Origin: Rhodospirillales bacterium
GTDB lineage: Bacteria > Pseudomonadota > Alphaproteobacteria > Rhodospirillales > Shumkoniaceae
Assembly (NCBI GenBank): GCA_018432935.1
Contig: JAHDSF010000005.1
Location: forward strand, 62,001-126,000
Length of the DNA stretch: 64,000 bases
Direction of reading: 5' to 3'
The notes beneath the pieces are model-generated. The model searched no databases. It saw only the letters and a program-made list of their open reading frames with translations, and was not told the DNA's origin. Position numbers and translations under genes: made by a program. Shown piece after piece: positions 50,082 to 58,182 of this stretch (the stretch's first letter is position 1; every line of letters begins with the position of its first letter).

Positions 50082-51295
50082 CGGCCGATCTCGTCGATCA
50101 GGGCGGCCAGGATGCGTGTCTTCCCGCGTGCCTCGTCCAGGTCGCGGTAGTTGGTCTTGAACTGCATGATCCGCTTCTGCAACGCCTCCGCTACCGGACA
50201 CAGGCCGGGTTCGAGGCGATAGCCCGCGTATTCCTTGCCGCGGAAGGCCGGCTCCAGGTACGGGTTCTTGCAGGCCCCGTAGAAGCCGTCGCCGCCCTTG
50301 GCCAGGTAGCGGTTGTAGAAGTCCTTCCAGGCAACGCCCCGGGAGTCCAGCCCGCGGTAATCCACCGCGAACGTGTAGTAGGAATGGACCACGTCCGCGG
50401 AAACGGTCTGCGGCACCATCCACGAGCACCCTGCCACCGCCTCGAGAAACATGGCCGCGACCTTCCGGCGGCGGGCCACGGTGGCCTCGATGCGCTCGAG
50501 TTGGGCGAGGCCGACGGCGGCCGAGACCTCGTTCATCCGGTAGTTCAGGCCGATGGTGTCGAAACGCAGGTAGTCGGGGTCCTGCACCGTCGACATGGCC
50601 AGGTGGGTGCGGCCGGCGGTCGCCGTCATGTGGCGATAGCCGATGCCCGCAAACTTGCGCGCGCGGGTTGCCAGGTCGGCGTCGTCGCTGACGATCATGC
50701 CGCCCTCGGAGCCGCAGGTCATGTGCTTCTTGTTCTCGAACGAGTAGACGCCGATGTGCGCCTGGGTCCCCGCAACCTTGCCCTTGTAGCGCCCCATCAG
50801 CGTCTGCGCCGAATCATCGACCACGATGAGCTTGTGCTGGCGGGCGATTTCCATGATCGGGTCGATGTCGACAGGGAGCCCCTGCAGGGAGACCGTGATG
50901 ATCGCCTTGGTGCGCGGCGTGATCTTGCGCTTGATGTCCTTGGGATCGATGGCATGGGTGCCGGCGATGACGTCCGCGAATACCGGAACGCCGCCCAGAT
51001 GGACCGCCGCGTAGGAATCCATAACGACGGTAAGGCCAGGGCCGATCACCTCGTCGCCGGGGCCGACGCCGGCGGCGTACATTGCCGCATGCAGGCCCGA
51101 GGTTCCCGAGTTGCAGGCGATCGCGTACTGGGCACCGACCTTCTCGCAGAACTTCTCCTCGAGCGCCTGCGTCCACGACCTCCCGCCGCCGGCGTCCTCG
51201 CCGGATAGCATACGCAGCACGTATCCGGCTTCCTTGCCGTTGTATTTTCCGAAGGGGTCTCGGGTGGGGTCGAGCATGGGGCCAACGTTCTCCAT
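50078..51295 (-). CDS. DegT/DnrJ/EryC1/StrS aminotransferase family protein
   Basis: A 405-residue PLP-dependent sugar aminotransferase. ACNSGTSGLHAAMYAAGV (60-77) contacts the cofactor phosphate, IVVDDSAQT (157-165) holds the Asp that binds the pyridine nitrogen, and VYSFENKKHMTCGSEGGMI (183-201) contains the Schiff-base Lys190. It should aminate a keto sugar; the donor is usually glutamate. The ATG at 51295 is chosen because it follows the cytidylyltransferase stop by 5 nt; an in-frame upstream start would overlap that gene. The aminotransferase implies that the module product is an amino sugar. Confidence 0.92.
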   Translation of the reverse strand: MENVGPMLDPTRDPFGKYNGKEAGYVLRMLSGEDAGGGRSWTQALEEKFCEKVGAQYAIACNSGTSGLHAAMYAAGVGPGDEVIGPGLTVVMDSYAAVHLGGVPVFADVIAGTHAIDPKDIKRKITPRTKAIITVSLQGLPVDIDPIMEIARQHKLIVVDDSAQTLMGRYKGKVAGTQAHIGVYSFENKKHMTCGSEGGMIVSDDADLATRARKFAGIGYRHMTATAGRTHLAMSTVQDPDYLRFDTIGLNYRMNEVSAAVGLAQLERIEATVARRRKVAAMFLEAVAGCSWMVPQTVSADVVHSYYTFAVDYRGLDSRGVAWKDFYNRYLAKGGDGFYGACKNPYLEPAFRGKEYAGYRLEPGLCPVAEALQKRIMQFKTNYRDLDEARGKTRILAALIDEIGR

Positions 51296-51300
51296 CGTCT

Positions 51301-52032
51301 TCAGACCTTCTTGGCGGCCTGCCCGGCCGCCCATTCCTCGTTCCGGAACCAGTTGATCTTGTAAAGGTCCGGGTTCCTACGCAGCAGGTCGTCCACAGCC
51401 GGGCGAGGGGCCAAGTTGCCGACCATGCGGCGGACCGATTCCAGCAGCCAGTAGTCCTCGGGATAGTCGAGGGTCAGGCGCACCTTGACCGGGGCGGGGT
51501 CGATCTCGGGCAAGATTGCCCTCCTGAGGCCAGGGACCTTGGCCACATGGTACCACATCATCTCGGTGTCGGCTTCCTCCGGAAGTCCCTGGACTGCACG
51601 ACGCACGATGTTTGCTGTCAGCGAGTAGCCGACGCTGGCACCGCCCGCCGACGAGCTTTCCGTGGGCGTCACCATGTCCCAGCCGCCCTCCGTCAGGAGC
51701 TTGAAGCTGCGACGCATCTCCGCCCCGTCGAAGAACGGGTCATCGGCGTCCACGGTGTGGAAGGCCTCCAGGCCGAAGTGTGCAGCGCATTCGCTCCAAC
51801 GCTTCAGCTTGTTGATGAGCGAACCACGGAAGCATGGCACGCCTTCGCTCCTCGCGATTTCCTCCAGCACGTCGTCGGATGGATCGACGCTCGTGCAGAC
51901 GACCGGATCCACGCCTCCCGCGGTCGCGCGGCGGAGGATGTGCTGGATCACGCTCCCCTCGCCGAAGGGCAGCAGGCACTTCCTGGGAAGGCGAGAAGAT
52001 GTCGTGCGAACGGTAACGATGCCCGGAACCAT
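51301..52032 (-). CDS. Cytidylyltransferase (SpsF/KdsB-like)
   Basis: A 243-residue nucleotidyltransferase. VTVRTTSSRLPRKCLLPFGE (6-25) is a divergent CTP-binding motif of the SpsF/NeuA/KdsB group, FHTVDADDPFFDG near residue 90 holds the metal-binding Asp pair, and VKVRLTLDYPEDYWLLESV near residue 187 matches the C-terminal dimer region. It lies immediately downstream of the NeuB-like synthase in transcription order, so it may activate that product. The ATG at 52032 is chosen; a 91-nt gap separates it from the synthase stop and shows no gene. It is one of three cytidylyltransferases in region 5. Confidence 0.85.
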   Translation of the reverse strand: MVPGIVTVRTTSSRLPRKCLLPFGEGSVIQHILRRATAGGVDPVVCTSVDPSDDVLEEIARSEGVPCFRGSLINKLKRWSECAAHFGLEAFHTVDADDPFFDGAEMRRSFKLLTEGGWDMVTPTESSSAGGASVGYSLTANIVRRAVQGLPEEADTEMMWYHVAKVPGLRRAILPEIDPAPVKVRLTLDYPEDYWLLESVRRMVGNLAPRPAVDDLLRRNPDLYKINWFRNEEWAAGQAAKKV

Positions 52033-52123
52033 CAAGACTGCCTGCCTGACTTGCGTCTCAATCGTGAGGGAGAAGAGGTCACGCCGGGCGGGCGCGGCCT
52101 CGACCCCGGCGCACGCGCCACCT

Positions 52124-52951
52124 TCAGAACCCGGCGAGCTTCTTCCGGATCGCCAGTTCGCCACCGGTCACGCGCTTCACGCCGTCCCCGAGGGCGAGCT
52201 GAATCTTGCGCGCCGCCCCGCAGAGATTCATGAACCCACTGGGCTCGACCGAAGCGGCCTGATCGGACCCGAACATGGCGCGGTCGAGGGTGATGTGACG
52301 CTCCAGCGAGGTTATCCCTAGCGCGGCCGCTCCGAAGGAGACGGCGAGCCCGACTTCGTGCCCCGAGTAGCCCACCGCGCAGCCATAGCGCCGGCGCAGG
52401 GTCTCGATACAGCGCAGATTGGCGTCCTCGGGCTTCATGGGGTAGGTGCTGTTGGTATGCATAAGCTCGAACGGGCACTGCGCCGCGCGGAAAGTCTCGA
52501 CCACCTTGTCGAGGTGGTCGAGTTCCGCCATCCCGGTCGAGATGAACGTGTACTTCCGTTCCTCAGCTACGACCTTCAGGAACTCCGGCTTAAACAACAT
52601 GGCGGAGGCGACCTTGTTGTACTTGATGTCGAATCCGCGGAGAAAATTCTGGCTCTCGATGTCCCATGCCGAGGCAAACCATTCGATCTCGCGGCTCCGG
52701 CAGTAGCGGTCGATCTCCTTGTATTCCTCCAGCCCGAACTCCAACCTCCGCTTGAGATCGCCGTTCGTCGTTCCCCACGGATGTTCGCGTGGCTTGGCCA
52801 GCTCTTCCTTCGTGTAGACGAGGTCGACCGTCCTTTTCTGAAACTTGACTGCGTCAGCTCCGGAGGTCTTGGCGACGTCAATCAGTCTCCTGGCAATGTC
52901 GAGATCGCCGTTGTGATTGATGCCGATCTCCGCAATGATGAACAAGCTCAT
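52124..52951 (-). CDS. NeuB-family ulosonic acid synthase lacking the SAF domain
   Basis: A 275-residue TIM-barrel PEP-condensing enzyme. AEIGINHNGDLDIA (7-20) and SGADAVKFQKR (30-40) are the NeuB phosphate/PEP site, YTFISTGMAELDHLDK near 134-149 is a core strand, and two histidines 21 residues apart (YSGHE and LERHIT) match the metal ligands of NeuB. The usual C-terminal SAF (antifreeze-like) domain, which reaches into the partner's active site in sialic acid synthases, is absent: the protein stops at 275 instead of about 345. It is a real end, since the stop is in frame and no SAF sequence follows. It probably condenses PEP with an aldose other than ManNAc. Confidence 0.9.
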   Translation of the reverse strand: MSLFIIAEIGINHNGDLDIARRLIDVAKTSGADAVKFQKRTVDLVYTKEELAKPREHPWGTTNGDLKRRLEFGLEEYKEIDRYCRSREIEWFASAWDIESQNFLRGFDIKYNKVASAMLFKPEFLKVVAEERKYTFISTGMAELDHLDKVVETFRAAQCPFELMHTNSTYPMKPEDANLRCIETLRRRYGCAVGYSGHEVGLAVSFGAAALGITSLERHITLDRAMFGSDQAASVEPSGFMNLCGAARKIQLALGDGVKRVTGGELAIRKKLAGF

Positions 52952-54108
52952 GTCCAGTTCTCCTTGGACGCTAGAAGGCGATCACAGAGTTCCCTTACAG
53001 CGCCGTCGCCACCGTTGCGGCCGAGCACTAGCCGGGCAGCGGCGAGGACGGCAGGATGGGCGTCGGCTGGCGCGATCGGCCATCCCACTAACTTCATGGC
53101 GGCGAGGTCGTTGAGATCGTTTCCTACGTAAGCGATCCGGGAGGGTTCATGCCCGCGTTCGGCCATCCAGCGGACCAGCGCCCCGACCTTGTCGCGGCAC
53201 CCTGAGACGCAGGGGATTTCGAGCTTTCGGGCACGCGCGACGACCACCGTGTCGGTTTCGGTGGAGAGGATGAGAGTATCCATGCCCGCGCGCCGCAAGC
53301 TGTCGAGCCCCAAGCTATCGGAACGGTCGCATGTCACAAACTCCTGCCCGTCGGGTCCGGTGTGGACCTTATTGTCGGTGAAGACCCCGTCGAAGTCGAA
53401 GACGACCGCGGCGATTTCAGTTGCCAGGCAGATGGCGTCGATCGCGGTCTGTCGAGGCGCGGGTCCGTCCTGTCGGTCGCCGAAGCACCACTCCTCAAGC
53501 ATCGCGCACAGGCAGTGGTAGATCGGCAGGTGGTATTCCTGGATAGTGGCGGTATCATGCGAGGGCGCCCGGATCGCCACGTCGCAGGTAGTCGCGAGCC
53601 TGCCGCCCCCTTCTCCAGTGAGGGCGACAACACTGATCCCCAACGCCTGAGCGACCTGCGCAGCCATGACGACGGAGCACGAGTTCCCTGAGGTGGAGAT
53701 CGCGATCAGAGCGTCGCCTGCGCGGCCAAGCCCGAACACCTGTTGGGCGAAGACGAAGTCACCGCCGATGTCGTTGGCAATGGCCGTCATCAGCGCCGTC
53801 TCGCCCACCAGCGAGACCGCAGGAATGGCCTGCTGAAGGCTGGTGACGAGGCGCTCCGCATCCCCCGCAGGCAGCGCATCAAGCAGGCAGGTTGCCTGCT
53901 GCGCAGAAAGCCGCCGAGCGAGATGGAAGCCCTTCATCAGCTCGCCGACGATGTGGCTAGCGTCGGACGCGCTGCCCCCGTTGCCGCAGACGAGGATCTT
54001 GCCTCCCCCGGTGACGGCCTCGCGCAACAGCGCGAAGGCATCGGAAACGACCGGCAATAAGGGCGCGAGAAGGGGATGGGTGGTTTGGAGGTTCTCGAGG
54101 TATTTCAT
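52948..54108 (-). CDS. Fusion of GmhA-like phosphoheptose isomerase and KdsC-like phosphatase
   Basis: A 386-residue two-domain protein. Residues 1-210 form a SIS-domain sugar isomerase of the GmhA/DiaA type: CGNGGSASDASHIVGELMKG (41-60), ANDIGGDFVFAQQ (111-123) and ISTSGNSCSVV (137-147). Residues 230-386 form a HAD phosphatase of the KdsC type: VVFDFDGVFTDNK (235-247) with both catalytic Asp, Lys307 (CRDKVGAL) and GNDLND (329-334). Normally these are separate proteins, GmhA making heptose-7-phosphate and KdsC dephosphorylating a ulosonate-8-phosphate. The fusion overlaps the NeuB-like gene by ATGA, so a route from an isomerised sugar phosphate via condensation to a dephosphorylated ulosonate is a reasonable inference. 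No frameshift or stop separates the halves. Confidence 0.88.
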   Translation of the reverse strand: MKYLENLQTTHPLLAPLLPVVSDAFALLREAVTGGGKILVCGNGGSASDASHIVGELMKGFHLARRLSAQQATCLLDALPAGDAERLVTSLQQAIPAVSLVGETALMTAIANDIGGDFVFAQQVFGLGRAGDALIAISTSGNSCSVVMAAQVAQALGISVVALTGEGGGRLATTCDVAIRAPSHDTATIQEYHLPIYHCLCAMLEEWCFGDRQDGPAPRQTAIDAICLATEIAAVVFDFDGVFTDNKVHTGPDGQEFVTCDRSDSLGLDSLRRAGMDTLILSTETDTVVVARARKLEIPCVSGCRDKVGALVRWMAERGHEPSRIAYVGNDLNDLAAMKLVGWPIAPADAHPAVLAAARLVLGRNGGDGAVRELCDRLLASKENWT

Positions 54109-54377
54109 TCCAATGGCCTGTACGCCGGGGACCCGCCGACCTCAACCCCTGCGCCTCGCGATCGTGAACGGGTCCGGCGAGGAGTGCCGAGAATCCCAAG
54201 GTTCCCGGGAGAGGGGTGCTCGTTGGGCCCGCACTGACGCCGTCACTCGATGGTTGTTCGAGCGGCGCCCGAGGGTTCCTACAGAGGGCATGACCGGCAG
54301 GCTCAAACGAGCCCCACATTGAACCAGAACCAGCCCGTCGCGACAAGCGCTAATGCCTCACTGCAGCGCGCCTGCGT
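54109..54377. other. Noncoding-looking spacer inside the region 5 array
   Basis: The only gap above 200 nt inside region 5. ORFs here are short, begin or end in flanking genes and share no recognised motif. Just beyond the methyltransferase stop, its frame has a 20-codon hydrophobic run (ALALVATGWFWFNVGLV) with no start codon, which could be the decayed end of a lost gene. A separate promoter for the module 54108 to 36172 could lie here, but no convincing -35/-10 pair was found. Confidence 0.4.
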
Positions 54378-55286
54378 TCAGGCCGGCTCGACCAGACCGA
54401 TCATGCTGTCGCACGTCAAGGCTTGTTCGCGGTCGCGGCGGTAAAACTCCTCAATACGGGCGAGCGTCGGCGTGGACGGCGGGGCGGCGTCGCCCGAAAG
54501 GTCAGGGCGATGGTGGTCGCTCCATTGCAGGAGGTGGCGCAGGCCATAGCGCTGCAGGCCCTCGACGGCGACGCGTCCGGCACCGGCGCTTCGCAGAAGC
54601 TGCTCGAACGAAGCAGGGGCAAAGTAGTGGTAGTGTGAAACTTGCCAACGGTGGTTAGCATACTCGGGAATCTCGGACATCAGTGAATCGCCGAGGTTCG
54701 GCTCTTCGATGTGAACAATGCCGCCAGGCGCGCACAAGGCGAGAAGCGCGCGTACGAACGCGTGCGCATCGCGCGCGTGCAGGACCCTGTGAAAAGCGAA
54801 GACGACGTCGAACCGGTGCGCATGTTCCATCAGAAAGCGATCGTCGAGGGCACCCTCGTGAAAGACGCCGTTCATACCCTGCCGGGCGACCGACAGCCGG
54901 AACGGGCTCCTCTCTATCCCGTGGGCTTCGTATCCTGCCCGGCTAAACCCGTCCACGAACGCGCCGTACCCGCTGGCCACCTCGATGACGCGTCCACCGT
55001 GCGGCAGCCGTTGTCGCAGCCACTCGATCCGCCGGCCGAGGTCAAGCTTCTTCTTCTCCAGCAGGACGGGAACGAAGTTCTCGGACGCGAACACCAGCCG
55101 GGCCTGCTGGTCATCGGCATAGAACGCCTCCTCCTCTTCGAGGCTCGGCAGGGGAAAAAGCTGCACGTGGCCACAGGCCCTGCAGCGGACCACAGCGTGG
55201 CGGCCCGTTCGATCATCTCGGAGCTGGCGGGACACGACGGCAGGCGTGGATGCCTGGCCGCAGAAGAGGCACACGAAGCCTGTCAT
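54378..55286 (-). CDS. Class I SAM-dependent methyltransferase with zinc-ribbon N-terminus
   Basis: A 302-residue protein. Cys6/Cys9 (CLFC) and Cys35/Cys38 (CRAC) form a zinc ribbon, and RVIEVASGYGAFVDGFSRAG near 99-118 is SAM motif I. DVVFAFHRVLHARDAHAFVR near 160-179 takes the place of the EHV region, with LHA replacing the usual EHV. The last part (EIPEYANHRWQVSHYHYFAP) matches zinc-ribbon methyltransferases of the deoxysugar type. Its ATG overlaps the stop of the large gene at 55283 by 4 nt. It is structurally similar to the protein at 45580-46584. Confidence 0.86.
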   Translation of the reverse strand: MTGFVCLFCGQASTPAVVSRQLRDDRTGRHAVVRCRACGHVQLFPLPSLEEEEAFYADDQQARLVFASENFVPVLLEKKKLDLGRRIEWLRQRLPHGGRVIEVASGYGAFVDGFSRAGYEAHGIERSPFRLSVARQGMNGVFHEGALDDRFLMEHAHRFDVVFAFHRVLHARDAHAFVRALLALCAPGGIVHIEEPNLGDSLMSEIPEYANHRWQVSHYHYFAPASFEQLLRSAGAGRVAVEGLQRYGLRHLLQWSDHHRPDLSGDAAPPSTPTLARIEEFYRRDREQALTCDSMIGLVEPA

Positions 55287-57118
55287 GATGCAGTCCTGAA
55301 TGCGGCGGGAGAATCTCCCCGCACGGGGTGCGGCAAGAGCTCCGGGTCGCGCTCCGGCAATCCCATGTCAACACGGAAAGCATCCCAGGCGCACCGACCA
55401 GAAAGGTCGACCAGGTCCGCGCAGGCTGCCCAAGGGTATTGCCACTCGCCCGCCTCAAACGCGCGGATTCGGGCGATCGCTTCTTGGGCGGAGCGTGCGC
55501 AGATGTCCGGCAATCGACGGTACGAAAGGCCCTTGTAGCGCTCGTCAATGTCTAGGACCAGGCCGACGCGGCCCAGTTGAATCCCCTCCGCCGTCAGCGT
55601 GCTTCCCATCGTGACGACATATCCGCACGTTTCCAACACGTCGTAGGCGGAACGCTGATCCAGCCTGAGGTTGACCGGCCCCTCTTCTGCGAGACGGTGG
55701 ACCATTTTCACGAACTCCGCCGGCCAGTCCTTGACCTTGTAGTTGACGAGAACCGCACGATCGGGAAAGGCGGCGGCGATGTCGAGGAAACACCTCATGA
55801 TGCGTTCCGAGTGGAAGCCGGCGCCGAGGGTGCAGAAGACGTCCCGCCCGCCTGATCGCGCGACCTCCCGTATCCGCTGCCGTGGAATCCCGGAGGTTCC
55901 CACCGGCCGTACGCGCATGTGGGCCGGCCATCGCCCGCGATATGCGTCGTGTTGCCCGACACCCACCACGTAGAAGACGTCGAAATCCAGGTATCGGAGC
56001 TGGTGGATTACCGTGCAGATCGCTGGAATTCCGTGCAGTAGGCCGAAGGACTGTCCGCCGACGCGGCGGATCTCCTGGGTGCGAATCGCGTGCTCGGCAT
56101 TGTACTCGTCGCGGGACCACACGTAACGGGGACGCCAGATGTTGAAGACCCCGCGAAACGTCATTCGGCGATAGGGTTGCAGAGCCAGCTCCCGGAATAC
56201 CTCGGCGGGAAGATGGCGACCGCGCCGCCAAATCCGGAAGAGATCGCGGACCGTCTCCGCCAATGCCACCATGCCGCCCCGCAGATCAAAAGCCCCGTCT
56301 CGCCCTGTCACGGCCCTGTGCCAAGGCCCCTGCGGACAGGTCGCGGCGAACTCGGAATTTCGGAACAGAACCAGGAGGTCACCTAGGCGGTCCTCCAGCA
56401 CTTCCGCCCAGAGACGGGTCTCGCGCTCGCCGCCGATGTACTCGCTGGCCAGGAAGACCGTACGAGGTTCAGGCAGGCGGACCCGCAAGCGACGTCCGAT
56501 CCACGCGACCGTCGATGCTAATGCCGCAAGGGACCATGCCAACTTGAAGAGACATCCTGCCTCGCCGCCTTCCGGACACAGGTCGGTCGTGCCGTAGCGC
56601 CACCTGTAATAGCTGTCGATCACGGGCTCCAGGCCCGCGACCCGCACCGGCCCCCCGAGCCGCCTCGCGACACCGTAAAGACGCGCCGCGGTCAGGTACC
56701 AATCGAAGCTGTGATTGCAGACGATGTGCTGAAAGGCAATGGCATAGTCGGCGAACCGCGCGGCCGCGGATCCCAGGTCCAATTCCTCATCGAGCCAGGG
56801 CTCGGCGGCCGCGAACACGTCCTCGAGTCTCATCAAGTCGATTGGGTCAGGGTAGTCCAGCAGTTCAGGATGATCGCTCAGCCGGGTGATCAGGGACCAA
56901 GCGGCAAGCCGCGAAACGACTCGAGCGAGTAACGCGCGCGAGGTGCTGCCGCCAAGCGAGCGAACGGAGACGACGCAGGTCGGCTTCCCGGCGAGCGCGC
57001 GCCAGAGGACGCGCGGCAGCGTCACCTCGGATACCACGACATAGAGCGGGAGTGACCGACATTCCGAATTCTCGGCAAGTGGCCGAACGACATCCCCGGT
57101 CCGCCTGTGATTGTTCAT
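55283..57118 (-). CDS. Large surface-carbohydrate biosynthesis protein, unknown family
   Basis: A 611-residue protein I cannot assign. It has no transmembrane helix beyond a hydrophobic stretch near residues 195-210 (KLAWSLAALASTVAW). Segments such as SRDEYNAEHAIRTQEIRRVG, FGLLHGIPAICTVIHQL and VNYKVKDWPAEFVKMVHRLA, plus TMGSTLTAEGIQLGRVGLVL close to the C-terminus, resemble the C-terminal GT-B part of CDP-glycerol or capsule-type transferases, where a Ser/Thr-Glu-x-Leu segment binds the nucleotide. The ATG at 57118 is 2 nt after the acetyltransferase stop. A role in sugar or acyl-sugar transfer is inferred from this and from its neighbours. Confidence 0.45.
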   Translation of the reverse strand: MNNHRRTGDVVRPLAENSECRSLPLYVVVSEVTLPRVLWRALAGKPTCVVSVRSLGGSTSRALLARVVSRLAAWSLITRLSDHPELLDYPDPIDLMRLEDVFAAAEPWLDEELDLGSAAARFADYAIAFQHIVCNHSFDWYLTAARLYGVARRLGGPVRVAGLEPVIDSYYRWRYGTTDLCPEGGEAGCLFKLAWSLAALASTVAWIGRRLRVRLPEPRTVFLASEYIGGERETRLWAEVLEDRLGDLLVLFRNSEFAATCPQGPWHRAVTGRDGAFDLRGGMVALAETVRDLFRIWRRGRHLPAEVFRELALQPYRRMTFRGVFNIWRPRYVWSRDEYNAEHAIRTQEIRRVGGQSFGLLHGIPAICTVIHQLRYLDFDVFYVVGVGQHDAYRGRWPAHMRVRPVGTSGIPRQRIREVARSGGRDVFCTLGAGFHSERIMRCFLDIAAAFPDRAVLVNYKVKDWPAEFVKMVHRLAEEGPVNLRLDQRSAYDVLETCGYVVTMGSTLTAEGIQLGRVGLVLDIDERYKGLSYRRLPDICARSAQEAIARIRAFEAGEWQYPWAACADLVDLSGRCAWDAFRVDMGLPERDPELLPHPVRGDSPAAFRTAS

Positions 57119-57120
57119 CG

Positions 57121-57918
57121 TCAGGTCCGGTACGGCCTGATTTCCGGTTCGCGAACACACCAAGTGTAGATGTCCTTGGAAAGCACCTTACAGGACAGGC
57201 GGAAGAAGCTTTCGATCGAGTAGCTCTTCAGGAAGCCGCGTCCGATCGGCTCCTGCCGGATCTCGAGGTCGGTACCGAACCTCTTGAAAAGCGTCCGGTT
57301 CCGGTCACATACCACCCCAATGTTGCGATACCAGCAATACATGTAGAAGGGTTCCATCACGACCTTGCCGTTGCGCACGACGGGATGCATAAACTCCTTT
57401 GTGTAGCGGTAGGGAACCGACATGACCACCTCGACGTGGTGGATTGTGCTGCACGAAATGCTGGGCTCGGTGCCAATCAGCACGCAAAGCGCTTTTCGTT
57501 CGATCATCCTCGCTTCCGGTGTCTCCATGCCGTAGGCGCTTCGCGAAACGGCCTGGGTGAGGGCCGCGGCCAGCGGTCCATTGGCGGCGTACGAGTTAAA
57601 TGGATGGAAGCTGCGCAGCGTCCCGGGGAGCATGCGCACGTACTCTGAGAACGCGCCGATGCCCACGGACGGCGTCTTATCGAGGTCGAACACCTGGTCC
57701 GTGTTGCACAGTTGCATCGATCGGGTCGGCACTACCATGGTGCCCTCCGGCCCGAGGACCTCCTGCAACGCCCGGAAGTGGGCGTCCATCAGAGGTCGGC
57801 TGCCCGGCTGCTCGAAGTCCGCCACGCGTAGCATGTCCGAGGTGACGTAAATGAGCCCTCCGCGTTCCACTCCCACCCGACGATAGGCGTCGACCAGGTC
57901 CTGCATGGAATAGGGCAA
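57121..57918 (-). CDS. AAC(3)-family N-acyltransferase
   Basis: A 265-residue member of the aminoglycoside 3-N-acetyltransferase family. GGLIYVTSDMLRVADF near 20-35, LGPEGTMVVPTRSMQ near 54-68, VGIGAFSEYVRMLPGTLRSF near 85-104 and HPFNSYAANGPLAAALTQAV (105-124) are the family blocks; the conserved His-Pro and the Ser/Ala-x-G segment bind the acyl donor. Family members in polysaccharide loci N-acylate amino sugars. It is 3 nt downstream of an acyl carrier protein gene, so an acyl-ACP or acyl-CoA donor is plausible. This gives no evidence of drug resistance. Confidence 0.8.
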   Translation of the reverse strand: MPYSMQDLVDAYRRVGVERGGLIYVTSDMLRVADFEQPGSRPLMDAHFRALQEVLGPEGTMVVPTRSMQLCNTDQVFDLDKTPSVGIGAFSEYVRMLPGTLRSFHPFNSYAANGPLAAALTQAVSRSAYGMETPEARMIERKALCVLIGTEPSISCSTIHHVEVVMSVPYRYTKEFMHPVVRNGKVVMEPFYMYCWYRNIGVVCDRNRTLFKRFGTDLEIRQEPIGRGFLKSYSIESFFRLSCKVLSKDIYTWCVREPEIRPYRT

Positions 57919-57921
57919 CGC

Positions 57922-58182
57922 TCAGACCTCCTCGCCTATCTCGGAGAACAGGCGGGTGAGCCGGTTTAAGGTGCCAATAGTCTCCATCGAGAATTTCACG
58001 GGATCCGCGTGAATGGCGAACGTCTCCTGAACGAAGAGGATGAGTTCGAGGATATCAATTGAAGATAGGCGCCGGGAGAAGAACAAATCCTCGTTCTCGT
58101 CAAGCGTCTCGCCCGGATTGCAGGCTCGCTCCTCGATGAACTTGCGGATGGCGGCCTTAAGGGTTTCGGAGTTCACCGTCAT
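57922..58182 (-). CDS. Acyl carrier protein
   Basis: An 86-residue carrier protein. The four-helix layout is evident from NSETLKAAIRKFIEERA at the start and FSMETIGTLNRLTRLFSEI at the end. The phosphopantetheine site is LSSIDILEL (39-47), with Ser41 as the attachment residue, since DSL is replaced by SSI. It overlaps the end of the adenylation-enzyme gene by 26 nt and is followed after 3 nt by the AAC(3)-like gene. A dedicated carrier here suggests that a carboxylic acid is activated, loaded on the carrier and transferred to an amino sugar. Confidence 0.9.
   Translation of the reverse strand: MTVNSETLKAAIRKFIEERACNPGETLDENEDLFFSRRLSSIDILELILFVQETFAIHADPVKFSMETIGTLNRLTRLFSEIGEEV

Noticed and set aside
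49242..50429. A 395-codon version of the isomerase gene
   Set aside because: The upstream 116 codons shadow the aminotransferase gene; the ATG at 50081 starts the family core and overlaps the stop.
57121..57918. Aminoglycoside resistance gene
   Set aside because: The family match is clear, but the context is an ACP-ligase-flavoprotein set in a glycan locus; no evidence links it to drug modification.
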